Positions 46,735 to 55,436 of a stretch of DNA of 64,000 nucleotides are shown here, in pieces. The translations under genes were made by a program, and so were the position numbers. The DNA comes from Pedobacter sp. MC2016-24 (GTDB lineage Bacteria > Bacteroidota > Bacteroidia > Sphingobacteriales > Sphingobacteriaceae): positions 434,001-498,000 of the forward strand of contig NZ_JADFBX010000004.1 of assembly GCF_015223055.1 (NCBI RefSeq), given 5' to 3'. Each line of letters begins with the position of its first letter. The stretch's first letter is position 1. The notes under the pieces are model-generated. The model saw only the letters and a program-made list of their open reading frames with translations. It did no database searches and was not told where the DNA came from.

Positions 46735-48717
46735 TTATACTTTCATTTGCTGGATGCGTACTGCATTCAGGATGGCCAATAAGGCTACCCCCACATCCGC
46801 AATCACGGCTTCCCAAAGTGTAGCGACACCACCGGCACCAAGAATAAGTACGATGACTTTTACCCCCATCGCAAGGGCGATGTTTTGCCAGACTATTTTT
46901 TTTGTGAGCCTGCCAATTTTGATTGCCGTAACAATTTTGGATGGCTGGTCATTTTGAATCACAATGTCGGCTGTTTCAATGGTGGCATCACTGCCCAGAC
47001 CACCCATCGCAATTCCTGCATCGGCCAGGGCAACTACAGGTGCATCATTTACACCGTCTCCAACAAATGCAAGATGCTTTCCTTGCTGCTTAAGTGCTTC
47101 TACTTGCTCAACTTTGTTCTCCGGAAGTAAATTGCCAAAAGCATGGTCTATTCCGAGCAATTTCGCGACTTTATCTACTACGGTCTGTTTGTCGCCACTG
47201 AGCATCACGGTCTGTATTTTAAGCGCATGCAATGCCGATATGGCTTGTTTGGCATCTTCTTTTAGCTCATCCGCAATGGTGATGTAACCGGCATATTGCC
47301 CGGCTACAGCAATCACTACAATGGTATCAGCCTCTTCGCTTATCGCTTTGTCGTACGTAATCTGAAACTTATCCAGTAACCTGGCGTTGCCTGCGAGTAC
47401 CTCTTTGCCATTGATCAGGCCTTTCAATCCGTGACCGGCGACCTCTTCAACCTGTTCAATTTTAACGTCCTGGAGTACATCACCCGCATGTTTTACAATT
47501 GCAGTGGCAATGGGATGGGTAGATTTACTTTCTATTGCTGCTGCCAGCTTCAGCAATTCTTTTTCATCAAAATTATTGCTTACTACACGTTGGACGTCAA
47601 ATACGCCTTTGGTGAGCGTACCGGTTTTATCCATCACAACGGTATCAACCTGGGTCATGACATCGAGGAAATTTGATCCTTTGAACAGGATCCCGTTTTT
47701 TGAAGCCAGGCCGATCCCGCCAAAATAACCCAATGGTATGGAAACCACCAAGGCGCAGGGACAACTGATGACTAAAAATACAAGTCCGCGGTACAGCCAG
47801 TCTCTAAATACATAGTCGGCAACAAAAAAATAAGGCAGGCCAACTACCAATACGGCCAAAAGAAATACAATCGGTGTATATACTTTCGCGAAACGCGAAA
47901 TAAAGAGCTGTGTCTGCGATTTACGTGCTGTGGCATCCTGAACCATCTCCAGTATTTTACTGAGCTTACTGTCCTTAAAACTGGCCTTTACCTGGATTTC
48001 ACTAAGCTGATTGAGGTTGATCATGCCGGCCAGTACCTGTTCGCCTTTATTTTTATTGTCGGGTTTACTTTCCCCGGTTAACGCGGCCGTGTTAAAAGTA
48101 GCCTTTTCTGATAGCAGCACGCCATCAAGGGCAACTTTTTCACCTGGTTTGATTTGAATCACCTCATCTATGTTGACTTCAGCAGGGTTAACTGTAATGA
48201 TTTTTCCATCTCTGATCACATCTACTGCATCGGGACGGATATCAAGCAGGGCTTTGATACTTCTTTTGGCATTGGATACAGCGGTATCCTGAAACCATTC
48301 GCCAATAGCATAGAAAACCATAACCGCAACACCCTCACTGTAGGAGCCAATGGCAAAAGCGCCTACCGTGGCCACACTCATCAGGAAAAACTCATTGAAG
48401 AAATCCAGGCGCATGGCTTTTCTAAAAGCGAGATCCAATACATTATACCCAGCCAGCAAATAAGCTGGAATAAAAATGATGAGCTGGATCAGGTTGCTGA
48501 AAGTGATGTGGAAACCATATTCGAGTACCATCATGACGATGACAACCGTCAGCGCGGTTAATAATGGCCAATGGCTCAGCCAGCTTTGTGGTTCAGTTGA
48601 ACCGTGGTCATGTCCATCATCGTCTCCATGTTCGTCTGAAGCATGCTTATGGTTGTCGTTGGTGTGTGTATGTTTTTCTGCTGCACAGCAGTCGGAATGT
48701 CTGTTTGCTACCTTCAT
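46735..48717 (-). CDS. P1B-type heavy-metal ATPase (Zn/Cd/Pb type)
   Basis: Inner-membrane ATPase exporting divalent soft metals. It starts with a Cys-Cys then His-rich segment (DCCAAEKHTHTNDNHKHASD, EHGDDDGHDHGS) in place of a folded metal-binding domain. Membrane helices follow, the actuator motif TGES, the metal-channel motif SCPCALVVSIPLG, the phosphorylation motif DKTGTLTKG, the HP motif KSTHPIATAI, and GDGVNDAPVVALAD. The CPC motif fits the Zn/Cd/Pb group. The ATG at 48717 (MKVANRHSDCC) is chosen; one seven codons upstream is possible. It is the last gene of a metal-export operon, downstream of a Fur-family regulator. Confidence 0.93.
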   Translation of the reverse strand: MKVANRHSDCCAAEKHTHTNDNHKHASDEHGDDDGHDHGSTEPQSWLSHWPLLTALTVVIVMMVLEYGFHITFSNLIQLIIFIPAYLLAGYNVLDLAFRKAMRLDFFNEFFLMSVATVGAFAIGSYSEGVAVMVFYAIGEWFQDTAVSNAKRSIKALLDIRPDAVDVIRDGKIITVNPAEVNIDEVIQIKPGEKVALDGVLLSEKATFNTAALTGESKPDNKNKGEQVLAGMINLNQLSEIQVKASFKDSKLSKILEMVQDATARKSQTQLFISRFAKVYTPIVFLLAVLVVGLPYFFVADYVFRDWLYRGLVFLVISCPCALVVSIPLGYFGGIGLASKNGILFKGSNFLDVMTQVDTVVMDKTGTLTKGVFDVQRVVSNNFDEKELLKLAAAIESKSTHPIATAIVKHAGDVLQDVKIEQVEEVAGHGLKGLINGKEVLAGNARLLDKFQITYDKAISEEADTIVVIAVAGQYAGYITIADELKEDAKQAISALHALKIQTVMLSGDKQTVVDKVAKLLGIDHAFGNLLPENKVEQVEALKQQGKHLAFVGDGVNDAPVVALADAGIAMGGLGSDATIETADIVIQNDQPSKIVTAIKIGRLTKKIVWQNIALAMGVKVIVLILGAGGVATLWEAVIADVGVALLAILNAVRIQQMKV

Positions 48718-48792
48718 GATCTGAAAATTATGATGCAAAGGTAAGGCATGAACCGATGCAATGCTATTGCAAAGTACGTGGCAGTTTTCTGT

Positions 48793-49209
48793 TTAATGGC
48801 TGCAAAGTTCGCAGATACCCTTGATGATGAGGTTCATTTCCTGCGGTTCAAAACCTGCGGGTAAAGCGATTTCCGGGATTTTGGTATTGGGTAAGCAGAA
48901 TGTTTCTTTGCAGGAATTGCAATAAAAGTGGACATGGAGGTCGTGGTGGTTCTCTCCATCACAACCGATGTCACATAAGGCATATTTGGTAGCCCCGGTG
49001 CCGTCCTCAATACTGTGTACCAGTCCTTTGTCTTCAAAGGTTTTCAAGGTGCGGTATAAGGTAATCCGATCGGAAGGCCCCATTCCTTTTTCCAGATCGT
49101 TTAAGCTGATCGCTGAGGTTTGTTTGGTTAAAAAATCCAACACCAACAGCCGCATGGCTGTTGGGTTGATGTTTTTTGACTTTAATGTACTTTCTATATC
49201 CTTTGTCAT
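48793..49209 (-). CDS. Fur-family metal-responsive transcriptional regulator (Zur-like)
   Basis: A 138-residue regulator. N-terminal winged helix (NPTAMRLLVLDFLTKQTSAI, ITLYRTLKTFEDKGLVHSIE). C-terminal dimerisation domain with HHDLHVHFYCNSCKETFCL and a second CELC near the end; the two CxxC pairs form the structural zinc site. The His cluster supplies the sensing site. Its place inside an operon of zinc/cadmium-type exporters suggests it senses the exported metal and controls the operon; the ligand metal is not proven. It is 19 bases after the adaptor gene. Confidence 0.92.
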   Translation of the reverse strand: MTKDIESTLKSKNINPTAMRLLVLDFLTKQTSAISLNDLEKGMGPSDRITLYRTLKTFEDKGLVHSIEDGTGATKYALCDIGCDGENHHDLHVHFYCNSCKETFCLPNTKIPEIALPAGFEPQEMNLIIKGICELCSH

Positions 49210-49228
49210 GTGTGCGTATTTGAAATCA

Positions 49229-50530
49229 TTAATGGTCGTGTGCTGCAGGTCCTGATGATTTGGACTGCAAATAAAAGGCCCCTTTGGTGACTACCCTGAC
49301 ATCCAAAGGTAATTTTTCCAATGGATTGATCTGGATATATCCCAATTCCGCAATTCCGGTGCTGACTTCCACCTTTTTGAAATGCGTCATTTTGTTATCC
49401 CTGGCATGTTCGCCTGCAGGTGTTTTGCTTTCTTCATGAGCTTTCTCTTTGGCATGGTCATGGTCTTTTTCATTGGCGTGATCGTGCTGATCTTCAGCCT
49501 CATCCTCGACAATAAAAATGTATTGTTTGCCTTCTGACCTGATTACAGCATCGATGGGTACAGCAGCAGCTGTGGTTGTCCCTATGCCGATTAATCCCGT
49601 TACGTACATGCCTGGGATGAGGTTTGCACCAGGATTTTTGATGACTGCGTGTACCACAACACCCTTACTGTCATTCTCAAAAGACTTGTTGATGCCATAA
49701 ATCTCACCTTCAATTTCCTGGTTTTTCTGATTTGTCAATCTGAATTGTACCTTCTGGCCCATTTTAATGCTTGCGAGGTCTTTTTCGAAAACGATCAGGT
49801 CGGCGTGGATTTTGGAATTGTCTACGATGTCCATGATTGACACACCTGGTTGTGCGTAAGAACCGGTTTCGGCATTTATTTTACCTATTGTTCCCTGTAT
49901 TGGTGCGGTTACAGGGATTAATGAAGTGATCTTGCCGGCAGCCACTTTTCCAGGCGAGATGCCCAACTGCTGTAACTGATGTTCCAGGGCTTTGATTTTG
50001 GAGCGTTCGGCGTTATAATTGGCTTCAGCCAGCTCTTGTGCCTTTCCTGTTCCTGCATTGGCAGCTTTTAGCTGTTGCTGACGGTTATGTTCGGCCTCGA
50101 CATAGGTAAAACCACCTTTTGCAGCCAGGTAATCCTGTTGCAGTTTGATCATCTCCTGGTTTTCAATGGTAACCAGCACTTGTCCCCGTGTTACGCGCTG
50201 ACCCTCAATGACGTTTATTTTACGGATAATTCCACCGGAAAGCACATTGATCTGTGCGGCATTTTGTGGTGGTACAGCAAGTTGCCCGCTGGCCTTAACC
50301 ACCGCAGTGAGGTTTTTTTGCGAGATTTCGCCGATTACGATGCCTACAGCACTGATCTGCTGATCAGACAATTCGATCTCATTGCCATGGCCTTCATGAC
50401 CATGTGCGGTTTCTTCCGTCTTTTCTTCTGTTGGTTTTTCATTGTTCGTACAGGCGCTGATTGCAGACAGGAGCAGGGCAGCGCATGAAAGTGTGAAAAT
50501 CCTTTTTTTGATATATGATGTTGTGTTCAT
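49229..50530 (-). CDS. RND efflux periplasmic adaptor lipoprotein (CzcB/CusB type)
   Basis: A 433-residue membrane-fusion protein linking the inner-membrane pump to the outer-membrane channel. Lipidation Cys27 (LLSAISACTNN). A His-rich stretch follows (HGHEGHGNEIELS). Then come the lipoyl/barrel-sandwich halves (RKINVIEGQRVTRGQVLVTI and ITSLIPVTAPIQGTIGKINA), a helical hairpin between them, and the beta-barrel (GQKVQFRLTNQKNQEIEGEI). An unusual His/Asp/Glu insertion (about 345-385, with QHDHANEKDHDHAKEKAHEE) probably binds metal. The start is 4 bases after the pump gene stop. Confidence 0.93.
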   Translation of the reverse strand: MNTTSYIKKRIFTLSCAALLLSAISACTNNEKPTEEKTEETAHGHEGHGNEIELSDQQISAVGIVIGEISQKNLTAVVKASGQLAVPPQNAAQINVLSGGIIRKINVIEGQRVTRGQVLVTIENQEMIKLQQDYLAAKGGFTYVEAEHNRQQQLKAANAGTGKAQELAEANYNAERSKIKALEHQLQQLGISPGKVAAGKITSLIPVTAPIQGTIGKINAETGSYAQPGVSIMDIVDNSKIHADLIVFEKDLASIKMGQKVQFRLTNQKNQEIEGEIYGINKSFENDSKGVVVHAVIKNPGANLIPGMYVTGLIGIGTTTAAAVPIDAVIRSEGKQYIFIVEDEAEDQHDHANEKDHDHAKEKAHEESKTPAGEHARDNKMTHFKKVEVSTGIAELGYIQINPLEKLPLDVRVVTKGAFYLQSKSSGPAAHDH

Positions 50531-50534
50531 TGGA

Positions 50535-53500
50535 TTAGTTCCCTTTTAAAAATTGTAATTGAATAACAGATTTGTTCATTTGGTTTAGGGTTTGCAGGTA
50601 AGTCAGTTTACCCTGTACAGCAAGTGCCATGTTCTGAATAAACTCCATATAGCCGATTTCACCCAGGTCGTAGGATACTTGTGCAATCCGTAATTGTTCA
50701 TCAGCCTGCTTTAATCCTTCACTGGTATAGTAATCCACCATGTTTTTATGACGGGTGTAATTTTGTAATTCCTGCTGGTACTGGCTTTGTAGCTGGCTCT
50801 GGATGCGTAACAAATCCGTTTCTGCAATTTGTGCAGCGATCTTTTCGCTGTTTACGCGGGCGCGTCCTGCTCCGTTAAACAAGGGAACGGCAATGCCTAC
50901 CTGCATACCTGCAATTCTGGTACCCGGGGTGTAACCGCGACTCAAATTAGCGGGATCAAATGATTTAATGACAAATTGCTGCGCATAGCCAAGGGTAAAC
51001 TCAGGCATGGCTTTGGAACGTTCCAATGCTATTTTTGCTTTAGCCAGGTTAACTTGCTGGCCATACAGGGCCGATAAGGGGTTGTCGGATGCAACCGCTG
51101 TCAAGGGGTCAGTTTTACCTAGGACCGGTAAACTCTTTTCCGAAGGCACAATCGGGTCTGTGGTTTGCAACAATTGCTGCAAGTTTAACTGCTCAATGGC
51201 CAATTCGGCGTTTGCGGCTTGTTTCAGTGCCTGTACCTCCTGGTATTTGTTTCTTGCTGTGATGAGTTCCAGGTTGGAAGTTTCCCCGACTTTATAGCGT
51301 AGCTCTGATTTTCGGATGAAGTTTTTGTAAATACTGTCTTGTAATTCAAGTACTTTGAGGGTGTTTAAACCAAAAACATAGCTGTAATAGGCCAATTTGG
51401 TGTCCCGGATAATTTCCGCACGGGTATAATCACCTGATTTTTGCGCCAGACCAGTCTGCTGCTGGAAAACCTTCTTTTGGTTTTTGTAGAAGCCCGGCCA
51501 GGCAAAGCTCTGGGATACAGAAACCGAATTGTCATTTCCACCACCACTTGTCGGATCCTGGGCGACGATAAATGCCGTTTTCTCTGGGGAAAAGGCACTT
51601 TTCTCCAGCGCTTTGGACTGGTCGATTGCCAGGTTGGATGATTTCAATTGCAGGTTGTTTTTCAGTGCCAGCTCAATGGCATCCTGAATGGACATCGGCC
51701 TGGACTGTGCTTTTGCATGCTGAGTTCCACCAAATCCGGTAATTCCTGCAAGCAGGACGAATAAGATCAGTACAGGTTTCATGGGTACATGAAGTTTATT
51801 TTTGCGTGTTGTAACTAAAATATAAAGACATGGGAGTACAAACAGGGTAAGTAGGGTAGCGGATAGCAACCCACCAATCACCACAGTTGCCAGGGGCTTC
51901 TGTACTTCGGCTCCGGCACCGCCAGACAATGCCATCGGTAAGAAACCCAGGGAGGCTACCGCTGCGGTCATGATCACCGGTCGGAGCCTGACTGCTGTTC
52001 CCAGCATCACCCGTTTATAGACATCTGTAATGCCTTCTTCTTTGAGCTGGTTGAAATAGGAGATGAGGACAATTCCGTTCAGTACGGCAACCCCAAATAA
52101 TGCGATGAAACCTACACCTGCGGAGATGCTGAAAGGCATTCCTCTAAGTAATAATGCAAAAACGCCTCCAATTGCAGATAAAGGTACAGCTGTGAAAATC
52201 AGTATGGTTTGTGTGACTGACCTGAAGGTAAAGTAGAGGAGGCCGAGGATGAGGACCATGGCTACAGGTACTGCGACAGACAGGCGGTCTTTGGCTTCTT
52301 TGAGGTTCTGAAACTGCCCCCCGTAAGTGATGTAATAGCCTGAAGGAAGCTTAAGTTTACCATCTAGGATTTGCTGGATTTCAGCAACAGTACGTTCTAC
52401 GTCACGGCCCCTCACATTGAAACCCACATAAATGCGTCGCCTACCGTCTTCCCTGGAAATCTGGGCCGGAGCTTCCTCCAGAGAAACTTTGGCTACCTGG
52501 TTTAAAGGCACTTTGTTGCCCGAGGGCAATGGGATATAGAGGTTTTCGATGCTGGAGATGTTTTCGCGCAGGTCGCGTTGCAATCTGACCACCATGTCGA
52601 AGCGCTTTTCACCTTCAAATACCACACCGGCTACATTGCCTGCAAAAGCCGTCCGGAGGATATTGTTGATGTCCCCAATGGTGAGCCCGTATTGTGCAAT
52701 CCGATCCCGGTCGTATGCTACCACCACCTGTGGCAAGCCGTTCACCTGCTCTACAATCGGTTCGTTTACGCCCGGTACCGGCGCAATCAATTTGGCTACT
52801 TTTGCAGCTTCTCTGCTCAATACATCCAGGTCTTCTCCATAAATTTTAATGGCAACATCCTGTCTTACTCCGGTCATCAATTCATTAAATCTCATCTGCA
52901 TAGGCTGTGTGAGCTCAATGCTTACGCCAGGTAAAATGGAAAGTGCTTCTTCCATTTTTTCAGACATCTCTTCCTTGGTTTTAGCGCTGGTCCAGGTTTC
53001 TTTCGGCGTCATGGCGATCATCATATCCCCGCGTTCAACAGGCATGGGATCGGTAGGAATTTCTGCACTACCAATCCTGGTGACTACCTGTTTGACTTCC
53101 GGAAATTTGTCCTTCAATATCTTTTCCGCTTTGCCAAAGGTTTCTACCACCTGTGTCAGGGAAGTCCCCTGCGACATGGCGATTTCTACCGCGAGGTCAC
53201 CTTCTTCCAGCTGGGGCAGGAACTCGCCGCCCATGCGGCCAAATACCCATAAGGTTAGGATAAATAAGGCGACGGCAATGCTTACCGTGATTTTTTTAAA
53301 GCGGAGTACTTTTTCCAGCATGGGTTTATACAACCTGCGGAAGAAATCCATAATGGTATCTGATATGTTCCTCTTGTGGACTGTGTTTTTACTTAAAAAC
53401 AGGGCGCTCATCATGGGTACATACGTCAATGATAGAATGAAGGCACCAATGATCGCGAATACGACTGTTTGTGCCATTGGCTTGAACATTTTACCTTCAA

Positions 53501-54911
53501 TACCAATGAGGCTCAGGAGTGGCAGGTAAACAATGAGAATGATCAGCTCACCAAAAGTAGCACTGGCCCTGATTTTAGCCGATGCGGTAAAGACTTCCTG
53601 ATCCATTTCCTCCTGGTTTAAACGCGGCTTATTCTGGAACAGCTTGCTTTCTGTTAAACGGAAGATGATGGCTTCTACAATGATGACTGCTCCGTCTACG
53701 ATCAATCCGAAGTCGATGGCACCCAGACTCATCAGGTTTCCTGAAACCCCAAAAAGCCGCATCATGGAAAAAGCAAAAAGCATGGAAAGTGGAATTACCG
53801 AGGCTACGATCAATCCGGCACGCCAGTTTCCCAATAAAAGCAAGAGCACAAAGATGACGATCAATGCGCCTTCGATCAGGTTTTTCTGTACGGTACTGAT
53901 GGATCTTCCAACGAGTTCTGTACGGTCGATAAAGGGTTCAATAACCACACCTTCAGGTAGTGATTTTTGCACCTGGACTATACGTTCTTTGACATTTTTA
54001 ATAACATCGTTAAAGTTTTCTCCTTTGAGCATCAGTGTAATTCCAGCTACTACCTCACCTGTTCCATTACGTGTCACTGCACCGTACCTGGTGGCTGTAC
54101 CAAACTGCACGGTACCGATATCCCTGATCAGAATTGGAACACCACCGGCATTTTTAACGACGATTTTTTCGATGTCACCGAGTGATTTTACCTGCCCGAT
54201 TCCACGGATGGTATAGGCATTACTTTGCTGTTCAATATAGGAACCTCCGGTGTTTTCATTGTTGTTTTCCAATGCGGCATAGATTTGCGCAAAACTGATG
54301 TTATACGCATTGAGTTTCTCGTTGTCCAGTGCGATTTCATACTGCTTGACATAGCCGCCCCAGCCGCTGATTTCGGCTACGCCCCTGGTTCCGGCCAGTT
54401 GCGGCCTGACTACCCAGTCCTGTAATGTTCTGAGGTCTGTAGCCGAATACTTGTTCTCATAGCCTTTTTTTGTATGCAATACATAGTGATAGATTTCGCC
54501 AAGACCGGTCGTGATCGGGGCAAGGCTGGGTTCTGAAAGCCCTTTTGGGATGAGGTTCTCTGCCTCCTTGAGCTGGGCTGCAACCTGCTGCCTGGCCCAA
54601 TAGATGTCGGTATTGTCATTGAACACGATGGTGATGACAGAAATTCCAGATCTGGAAATGGAACGTTTTTCAATGACTTCCGGAATGTTGGCAATGGCCA
54701 GTTCAATAGGTGCTGTAATGAACTGTTCCACTTCCTGTGCGCCTAAATTTGGTGCCTGCGAGATGATTTGCACCTGGTTATTGGTGATGTCCGGGACGGC
54801 ATCAATAGGCAGATGTATTAAAGAATAAATTCCCCAGAGCATTAGCGTCAGGGTCATTAAACCAATCGCTAATTTATTCTTTATAGAGAATAGAATAATT
54901 TTATTAAACAT
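50535..54911 (-). CDS. Heavy-metal RND pump fused to a TolC-type outer-membrane channel (CzcA/CusA-CzcC fusion)
   Basis: A 1458-residue two-part protein. Residues 1 to about 1040 are a complete heavy-metal RND pump: first helix, porter domains, GAIDFGLIVDGAVIIVEA with the proton-relay Asp residues of the heavy-metal class, and a final helix block ending LFVLPCLYILVTTRKNK. At M1044 (ATG at 51782) a signal-peptide-like segment begins (MKPVLILFVLLAGITGFG, then HAKAQS). It is followed by a TolC/OEP domain of about 390 residues (IQDAIELALKNNLQLKSSNL, SELRYKVGETSNLELITARN). No stop separates the parts. The substrate is probably Zn, Co, Ni or Cd, judged from the neighbouring P1B ATPase; Cu/Ag is possible. 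A weak hairpin at 54988-55010 lies upstream. Confidence 0.95.
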   Translation of the reverse strand: MFNKIILFSIKNKLAIGLMTLTLMLWGIYSLIHLPIDAVPDITNNQVQIISQAPNLGAQEVEQFITAPIELAIANIPEVIEKRSISRSGISVITIVFNDNTDIYWARQQVAAQLKEAENLIPKGLSEPSLAPITTGLGEIYHYVLHTKKGYENKYSATDLRTLQDWVVRPQLAGTRGVAEISGWGGYVKQYEIALDNEKLNAYNISFAQIYAALENNNENTGGSYIEQQSNAYTIRGIGQVKSLGDIEKIVVKNAGGVPILIRDIGTVQFGTATRYGAVTRNGTGEVVAGITLMLKGENFNDVIKNVKERIVQVQKSLPEGVVIEPFIDRTELVGRSISTVQKNLIEGALIVIFVLLLLLGNWRAGLIVASVIPLSMLFAFSMMRLFGVSGNLMSLGAIDFGLIVDGAVIIVEAIIFRLTESKLFQNKPRLNQEEMDQEVFTASAKIRASATFGELIILIVYLPLLSLIGIEGKMFKPMAQTVVFAIIGAFILSLTYVPMMSALFLSKNTVHKRNISDTIMDFFRRLYKPMLEKVLRFKKITVSIAVALFILTLWVFGRMGGEFLPQLEEGDLAVEIAMSQGTSLTQVVETFGKAEKILKDKFPEVKQVVTRIGSAEIPTDPMPVERGDMMIAMTPKETWTSAKTKEEMSEKMEEALSILPGVSIELTQPMQMRFNELMTGVRQDVAIKIYGEDLDVLSREAAKVAKLIAPVPGVNEPIVEQVNGLPQVVVAYDRDRIAQYGLTIGDINNILRTAFAGNVAGVVFEGEKRFDMVVRLQRDLRENISSIENLYIPLPSGNKVPLNQVAKVSLEEAPAQISREDGRRRIYVGFNVRGRDVERTVAEIQQILDGKLKLPSGYYITYGGQFQNLKEAKDRLSVAVPVAMVLILGLLYFTFRSVTQTILIFTAVPLSAIGGVFALLLRGMPFSISAGVGFIALFGVAVLNGIVLISYFNQLKEEGITDVYKRVMLGTAVRLRPVIMTAAVASLGFLPMALSGGAGAEVQKPLATVVIGGLLSATLLTLFVLPCLYILVTTRKNKLHVPMKPVLILFVLLAGITGFGGTQHAKAQSRPMSIQDAIELALKNNLQLKSSNLAIDQSKALEKSAFSPEKTAFIVAQDPTSGGGNDNSVSVSQSFAWPGFYKNQKKVFQQQTGLAQKSGDYTRAEIIRDTKLAYYSYVFGLNTLKVLELQDSIYKNFIRKSELRYKVGETSNLELITARNKYQEVQALKQAANAELAIEQLNLQQLLQTTDPIVPSEKSLPVLGKTDPLTAVASDNPLSALYGQQVNLAKAKIALERSKAMPEFTLGYAQQFVIKSFDPANLSRGYTPGTRIAGMQVGIAVPLFNGAGRARVNSEKIAAQIAETDLLRIQSQLQSQYQQELQNYTRHKNMVDYYTSEGLKQADEQLRIAQVSYDLGEIGYMEFIQNMALAVQGKLTYLQTLNQMNKSVIQLQFLKGN

Positions 54912-55023
54912 AAAATAATGTTGTTTTTTGGCCGATATACCGCAAGAAATGCGAATACAGGCCAGGGTTAATCTTAAATGCGTATGACCCGAGTTTAAAA
55001 ATACTCAGGGATAGGGATCGGGA

Positions 55024-55347
55024 TTAAACCAATTGCGGCGGTTGCCAGATGTCGCCTGGAAACAAGATTACAGGATGGGTAAGGTGTTCTGGTAAAGGGC
55101 TTTTTTGCAGTGGTAAAATTAATGCCGGGGCCTTTGTGATGATGGGCGAAGCTACAAAGGCATGGTAAGTGCTGGCATGAAAGAAAGGAGAACAGGCATG
55201 CGGGTTTTCATCGCTTTTGCTGTGCGTATCTGATGAAGTGGCACAAATGTCTTCATGTCCGTCCGGAAGATTGGCCTCATTTCCACAGCATGGCCATACC
55301 GAAAGGGCCAAAACATAGCAAGTGAAGATGAAAGCCAGGTACTTCAT
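55024..55347 (-). CDS. Small secreted Cys/His-containing protein (DUF6660-like, function unknown)
   Basis: A 107-residue protein with an N-terminal membrane or signal segment (MKYLAFIFTCYVLALSVWPC). A Cys/His-containing stretch follows (PCCGNEANLPDGHEDICATS, then HACSPFFHASTYHAF) and a Pro-rich C-terminus (FPGDIWQPPQLV). Proteins of this look commonly precede CzcA/CusA genes in Bacteroidota. The Cys and His residues suggest metal binding in the periplasm. It is the first gene of the metal-export operon, 112 bases ahead of the pump gene. No enzymatic motif. Confidence 0.75.
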   Translation of the reverse strand: MKYLAFIFTCYVLALSVWPCCGNEANLPDGHEDICATSSDTHSKSDENPHACSPFFHASTYHAFVASPIITKAPALILPLQKSPLPEHLTHPVILFPGDIWQPPQLV

Positions 55348-55351
55348 AACA

Positions 55352-55380
55352 CAAACTTAGCTTTTTTTTTCAGAAAACAA
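55352..55380 (-). promoter_or_regulatory. Candidate promoter for the metal-export operon
   Basis: On the minus strand TAAGTTTG (55359-55352) matches TAnnTTTG exactly, and TTG lies 18 bases upstream (55380-55378), close to the consensus spacing. The element ends only 4 bases before the ATG at 55347, so the transcript would have almost no leader. Confidence 0.45.
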
Positions 55381-55436
55381 ATTATTCGTGCAGATTGTCA
55401 TGATTTGTTTACTTGTTTAAGCTCAGGGCTTTGATT

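Noticed and set aside
52849..54216. Two long plus-strand open frames opposite the metal pump gene
   Set aside because: They mirror the codon pattern of the pump gene and have no homology-like features.
54988..55010. Hairpin between the small Cys/His gene and the pump gene as a terminator
   Set aside because: The stem is interrupted and no T run follows on the minus strand, so it is not listed as a feature.
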